A stretch of 64,000 nucleotides of DNA from Acidobacteriota bacterium (GTDB taxonomy: Bacteria; Acidobacteriota; Terriglobia; Bryobacterales; Bryobacteraceae), in NCBI GenBank assembly GCA_016871015.1, contig VFZX01000002.1, positions 1 to 64,000 on the forward strand, written 5' to 3'. Shown one piece after another: positions 63,291 through 64,000 of this stretch. Position numbers and translations under genes: made by a program. The notes beneath the pieces are model-generated. The model was not told where the DNA came from, did not search any database, and was given only the letters and a program-made list of their open reading frames with translations. Numbering within the stretch: position 1 is the stretch's first letter; every line of letters starts with the position of its first letter.

Positions 63291-64000
63291 CTAGGCGAGA
63301 ATCTCTTTGACGATGTTCCCGTGGACGTCGGTCAGCCGGAAGTCCCGCCCGGCGTACCGGTAGGTCAGCTTGGTATGATCGAATCCCAGCCGGTCCAGGA
63401 TCGTCGCGTGGAGATCGTGGACATGGGTCCGTTTCTCCACAGCCTTGAACCCGAAATCATCAGTGGCGCCGTGCACGGTTCCGCCCTTGATACCGCCGCC
63501 CGCGAGCAGCGCCGTCCATCCGTGGACATTGTGGTCGCGCCCGTTGCCGAGCTTTTCCAGCCCCGAGTTCTGGATCATTGGCGTCCGGCCGAACTCGCCG
63601 CTGATGAGGATCAGCGTCTCATCAAACAGCCCGCGCGACTTGAGATCGTCCACCAACGCCGCGACAGGAGCGTCGGTGTTCCGCGCCAGCTTGGCGTGGA
63701 CCCGGATGTCGTCGTGGTTGTCCCACGGCTGGCCGTTGCCCCAGAATACCTGGACCATCCGGACGCCGCGCTCGATCAACCGCAACGAGAGCAGGCACCC
63801 GCGGCCAAAATCGGAATCGCCATACCGCGCGCGGACATGTTCGGGCTCTTTGCGGATGTCGAACGCGTCGGTGGCTTCGGCCTGCAGCCGGAACGCCGCT
63901 TCCATCGACTGAACCGCCGCTTCGAGACCCGGCTGATGCCCGCCCGCGCGGTTCAGGTATCCCTGGTTCAACCGCGCCAGCAGGGCGAGCTGCTTGCGCT
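63291..64000 (-). CDS. DUF1501 (sulfatase-like) protein, 5' end beyond window
   Basis: The C-terminal 236 residues or so of a DUF1501 protein, whose gene starts beyond the right edge. The visible part includes GCLLSLRLIERGVRMVQVFW, PWDNHDDIRVHAKL, LISGEFGRTP (the conserved S/GEFGRTP of alkaline-phosphatase-superfamily metal proteins), GRDHNVHGWTALLAGGGI and a C-terminal VHDLHATILDRLGFDH. DUF1501 proteins are exported and greatly expanded in Planctomycetes and Acidobacteria, usually paired with DUF1800/1553 genes that would lie outside this window. Convergent with the dihaem gene, with only three bases between stops. Confidence 0.9.
   Translation of the reverse strand, partial: RKQLALLARLNQGYLNRAGGHQPGLEAAVQSMEAAFRLQAEATDAFDIRKEPEHVRARYGDSDFGRGCLLSLRLIERGVRMVQVFWGNGQPWDNHDDIRVHAKLARNTDAPVAALVDDLKSRGLFDETLILISGEFGRTPMIQNSGLEKLGNGRDHNVHGWTALLAGGGIKGGTVHGATDDFGFKAVEKRTHVHDLHATILDRLGFDHTKLTYRYAGRDFRLTDVHGNIVKEILA

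Overview
The window is GC-rich bacterial chromosome, almost certainly from an acidobacterium of the Bryobacterales/Solibacter group. The main evidence is a secreted protein ending in the Solibacter-type C-terminal domain (TIGR03437 family, 5099..7561), a DUF1501 protein, an Hfq of the divergent acidobacterial kind, many secreted oxidoreductases and isomerases of plant-polymer catabolism, and PEP-CTERM and VPEID-CTERM sorting signals. Housekeeping anchors are glgC, rpmB, hfq, glnS, dsbD and one tRNA-Glu(CTC). Genes are very tightly packed: no gene-free stretch reaches 300 bases, and several convergent pairs overlap at their 3' ends. I ran no searches; every family call rests on motifs read from the translations.

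Layout. 1-12.7 kb: a partial methyltransferase, small catabolic genes (HpaI-type aldolase, LarA-like protein, old-yellow-enzyme, rhamnonate-dehydratase-like enolase), the Solibacter-type surface protein, a 2-hydroxyacyl-CoA dehydratase-like iron-sulfur protein and a secreted esterase. 12.7-24.3 kb: tRNA-Glu, an orphan HTH antitoxin-like gene, glgC, a propeller-PHP secreted protein, an internally duplicated secreted protein, dsbD overlapping a PSMA-like M28 peptidase, and a Gfo/Idh/MocA oxidoreductase. 24.3-30.7 kb: a protein-sorting locus. An exosortase E/CAAX-protease fusion gene is split by a 10-bp tandem duplication. A 54-residue VPEID-CTERM protein follows it, and about 2 kb further on lie two tandem glycine-rich PEP-CTERM paralogues. 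30.7-32.7 kb: FAH-family hydrolase, rpmB, thioesterase, hfq.

32.7-41.1 kb is a long minus-strand operon whose genes are mostly joined by 4-base start/stop overlaps: two TPR-type proteins, a radical SAM protein, a glutaminase-less asparagine-synthetase-like enzyme, a complete asparagine-synthetase-like enzyme, a UGT/MGT-type glycosyltransferase, a family-2 glycosyltransferase, an actin-fold/ROK-like protein and a PIG-L deacetylase. It looks like an undescribed glycoside or modified-amide pathway, but the radical SAM gene and one TPR gene each carry an in-frame stop codon.

41.1-64 kb: a Uma2 nuclease-like gene, sugar isomerases (one followed by a decayed copy of its own tail), a TonB receptor, a bicupin, a PQQ dehydrogenase coupled to a CBM9-like/dihaem cytochrome, a large copper-radical oxidase with six N-terminal repeats and a His-rich tail, a membrane-anchored degenerate JAMM protein, an M28 peptidase, an FAD oxidoreductase, a GH88-type hydrolase, glnS, a membrane-anchored dihaem protein and a partial DUF1501 protein. 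The overall picture is a soil heterotroph that oxidises and degrades plant polysaccharide products, exports many proteins, and has an exosortase surface system that may be inactive or switchable in this genome.
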